From the NCBI GenBank assembly GCA_025809375.1, contig CP099514.1:124001-188000 (forward strand): DNA of 64,000 nt, read 5' to 3'. Positions 62,775 through 64,000 of the stretch are shown here, piece by piece (the first letter of the stretch is position 1; each line of letters begins with the position of its first letter). Below the pieces are notes generated by a model that was not told the origin of the DNA, searched no databases, and was given only the letters and a program-made list of their open reading frames with translations. The stretch comes from Bacillus zhangzhouensis (GTDB lineage Bacteria; Bacillota; Bacilli; Bacillales; Bacillaceae). The position numbers were made by a program, and so were the translations under genes.

Positions 62775-64000
62775 GATTTTGAATAATCGCTGGGCCGTTA
62801 AGCTTCTTGCATTGGTCTTCGCTTTATTGCTGTATGGTGCAGTCAATTCAGCGCAAGCGCCCACGCCGAAAAAAATCGGTGAATCCTTTTTCCCTACATC
62901 GACGACAGATGAAGCAACTCTAACTGACATTCCTGTTAAAGCGTATTATGATGACGAGAAATACGTCGTCACTGGTGTGCCGCAGACAGTCAATGTCACA
63001 ATTAAAGGATCAACAAGTGCTGTGAAAACAGCAAGACAAACAAAGAATTTTGAAATTTACGCAGACATGCGAAACCTATCGACAGGTACTCATAAAGTGG
63101 AGCTGAAGGCAAGAGATGTATCGAAGGGTCTCACACTATCGATTAATCCATCTGTGACGACTGTGACGATACAAGAAAAAACGACAGCTGAATTTCCTGT
63201 TGAAACCGAGTTTTATAATCAAAATAAAATCAAAGACGGCTATTCACCTGAACAGCCCATTGTGAATCCGAAAAAGGTCACAGTCACTGGATCAAAGGAC
63301 GTCATCGACAAAATTTCTGTCATTAAAGCTTTTGTGAACTTAGAGGATGTCGATCAGCAAATTGAAAAAGAAGCGAAGCTCACTGTGTATGATAGCAACG
63401 GGAATGAGCTGCCAGTCGAAGTGAGCCCGTCCGTGGTGGATATTACGGTTCCAATCTCAAGCCCGAGCAAAAAGGTTCCGTTTAAAATTGAGCGGACGGG
63501 CAGCTTGCCAGAAGGGATCAGCATCTCTAGCATTGAGACAAGCCCGAGTGAGGTTACAGTGTACGGCTCTCAAAAGGTGCTGGATGGACTTGATTTTATT
63601 GATGGTGTCAAGCTGGACCTAAGCAAGATTAAAGATGATACGGAAATAGATGCTGATATTCCTCTTCCAGATGGTGTAAAAAAGGTATCGCCCGAAACCG
63701 TTAAGATCAAAGTGAAGGTTGCAACAGCTGAAGAAAAAAAGATTGATAATGTACCGATTTCTGTCGTGGGTTTGAGCAAAGATCTCACTTCTGATTTTGT
63801 GAGCCCTTCTTCTGGACGGATCACGTTAATAGCAAAGGGATCAAAGAGTGCGATTGATAAACTAAAGGCTTCAGATGTTGAAGCCTATATCAATGCAGGG
63901 GACTTGAACGAAGGAATCCATGAGGTCAAAGTTCAAGTGAATGGTCCTCAAAATGTGACATGGACATTATCAAGATCGAAGGTCAAAGTGAAACTCACTT
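62767..64000 (+). CDS. cdaR: CdaA regulatory protein CdaR, 5' part
   Basis: Regulator of CdaA with an N-terminal membrane span (about residues 9-26) and extracellular YbbR repeats. ATG 62767 lies inside the last codons of cdaA (ATGGATAA overlap), giving coupling. The reading frame is open to the window edge, 411 codons, so the stop lies beyond; B. subtilis CdaR has about 480 residues. At least four YbbR-like repeats are visible, each with a VTVxG(S/P) strand (for example KVTVTGSKDVIDKI and EVTVYGSQKVLDGL). Absent from tables that need a stop codon. Confidence 0.93.
   Translation, partial: MDKILNNRWAVKLLALVFALLLYGAVNSAQAPTPKKIGESFFPTSTTDEATLTDIPVKAYYDDEKYVVTGVPQTVNVTIKGSTSAVKTARQTKNFEIYADMRNLSTGTHKVELKARDVSKGLTLSINPSVTTVTIQEKTTAEFPVETEFYNQNKIKDGYSPEQPIVNPKKVTVTGSKDVIDKISVIKAFVNLEDVDQQIEKEAKLTVYDSNGNELPVEVSPSVVDITVPISSPSKKVPFKIERTGSLPEGISISSIETSPSEVTVYGSQKVLDGLDFIDGVKLDLSKIKDDTEIDADIPLPDGVKKVSPETVKIKVKVATAEEKKIDNVPISVVGLSKDLTSDFVSPSSGRITLIAKGSKSAIDKLKASDVEAYINAGDLNEGIHEVKVQVNGPQNVTWTLSRSKVKVKLT

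Overview
The window comes from a low-to-moderate GC Gram-positive chromosome of the genus Bacillus, most likely the B. pumilus / B. safensis / B. altitudinis group. The call rests on the order of the rpoBC, str, S10, spc and alpha clusters, on near-identical lengths to B. subtilis orthologues, on the 16S V1-V2 sequence, and on sporulation genes (cwlD, gerD, kbaA, pdaB) next to an rrn operon. The species guess is from memory of 16S sequence; I could not run a search.

Layout. 1-2315: end of rplA, an L10-type attenuator leader, rplJ-rplL and a methyltransferase (ybxB). 2571-9814: rpoB-rpoC. 9959-14774: ybxF-rpsL-rpsG-fusA-tufA. 14883-15842: alpha/beta hydrolase ybaC. 16061-30999: the S10-spc-alpha supercluster (ribosomal proteins, secY, adk, map, infA, rpoA), containing a frameshifted remnant of a KOW-domain gene between map and infA. 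31126-34362: ECF transporter module (ecfA1-ecfA2-ecfT) and truA. 34528-35378: rplM-rpsI behind an L13-type leader. 35521-36205: two ruined GNAT acetyltransferase genes. 36314-37996: a 27-codon ORF coupled to a class A beta-lactamase-like serine hydrolase, and a convergent DUF4825-type lipoprotein. 38149-42616: ybaK, cwlD, salA, gerD, kbaA, pdaB. 42719-48066: rrn operon (tandem promoters, 16S, 23S, 5S, tRNA-Asn, tRNA-Thr). 48418-50885: SulP transporter and BASS-family transporter. 50927-58660 (minus strand): murQ-murR-murP-amiE-nagZ-namZ, a peptidoglycan (MurNAc) recycling operon with a strong palindrome over its promoter. 58881-59301: five tRNAs (Glu, Val, Thr, Tyr, Gln). 59438 to the end: arginase, sigW-rsiW with an autoregulatory sigma-W promoter, then cdaA and a partial cdaR (c-di-AMP synthesis).

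How it works together. Most of the window is the translation and transcription core, with growth-linked promoters, leader attenuators and intercistronic hairpins. The second half adds cortex and germination genes with recognisable sigma-E/sigma-G type promoters, cell-wall salvage, and the envelope-stress / c-di-AMP block.

I found no clear undescribed system. The parts that depart most from the expected housekeeping pattern are the decayed genes (27972-28251 and 35521-36205), the translationally coupled mini-ORF/serine hydrolase pair (36314-37392), the PdaB motif change (near 42424), and the perfect inverted repeats over the -35 boxes of the ybxF and murQ promoters.
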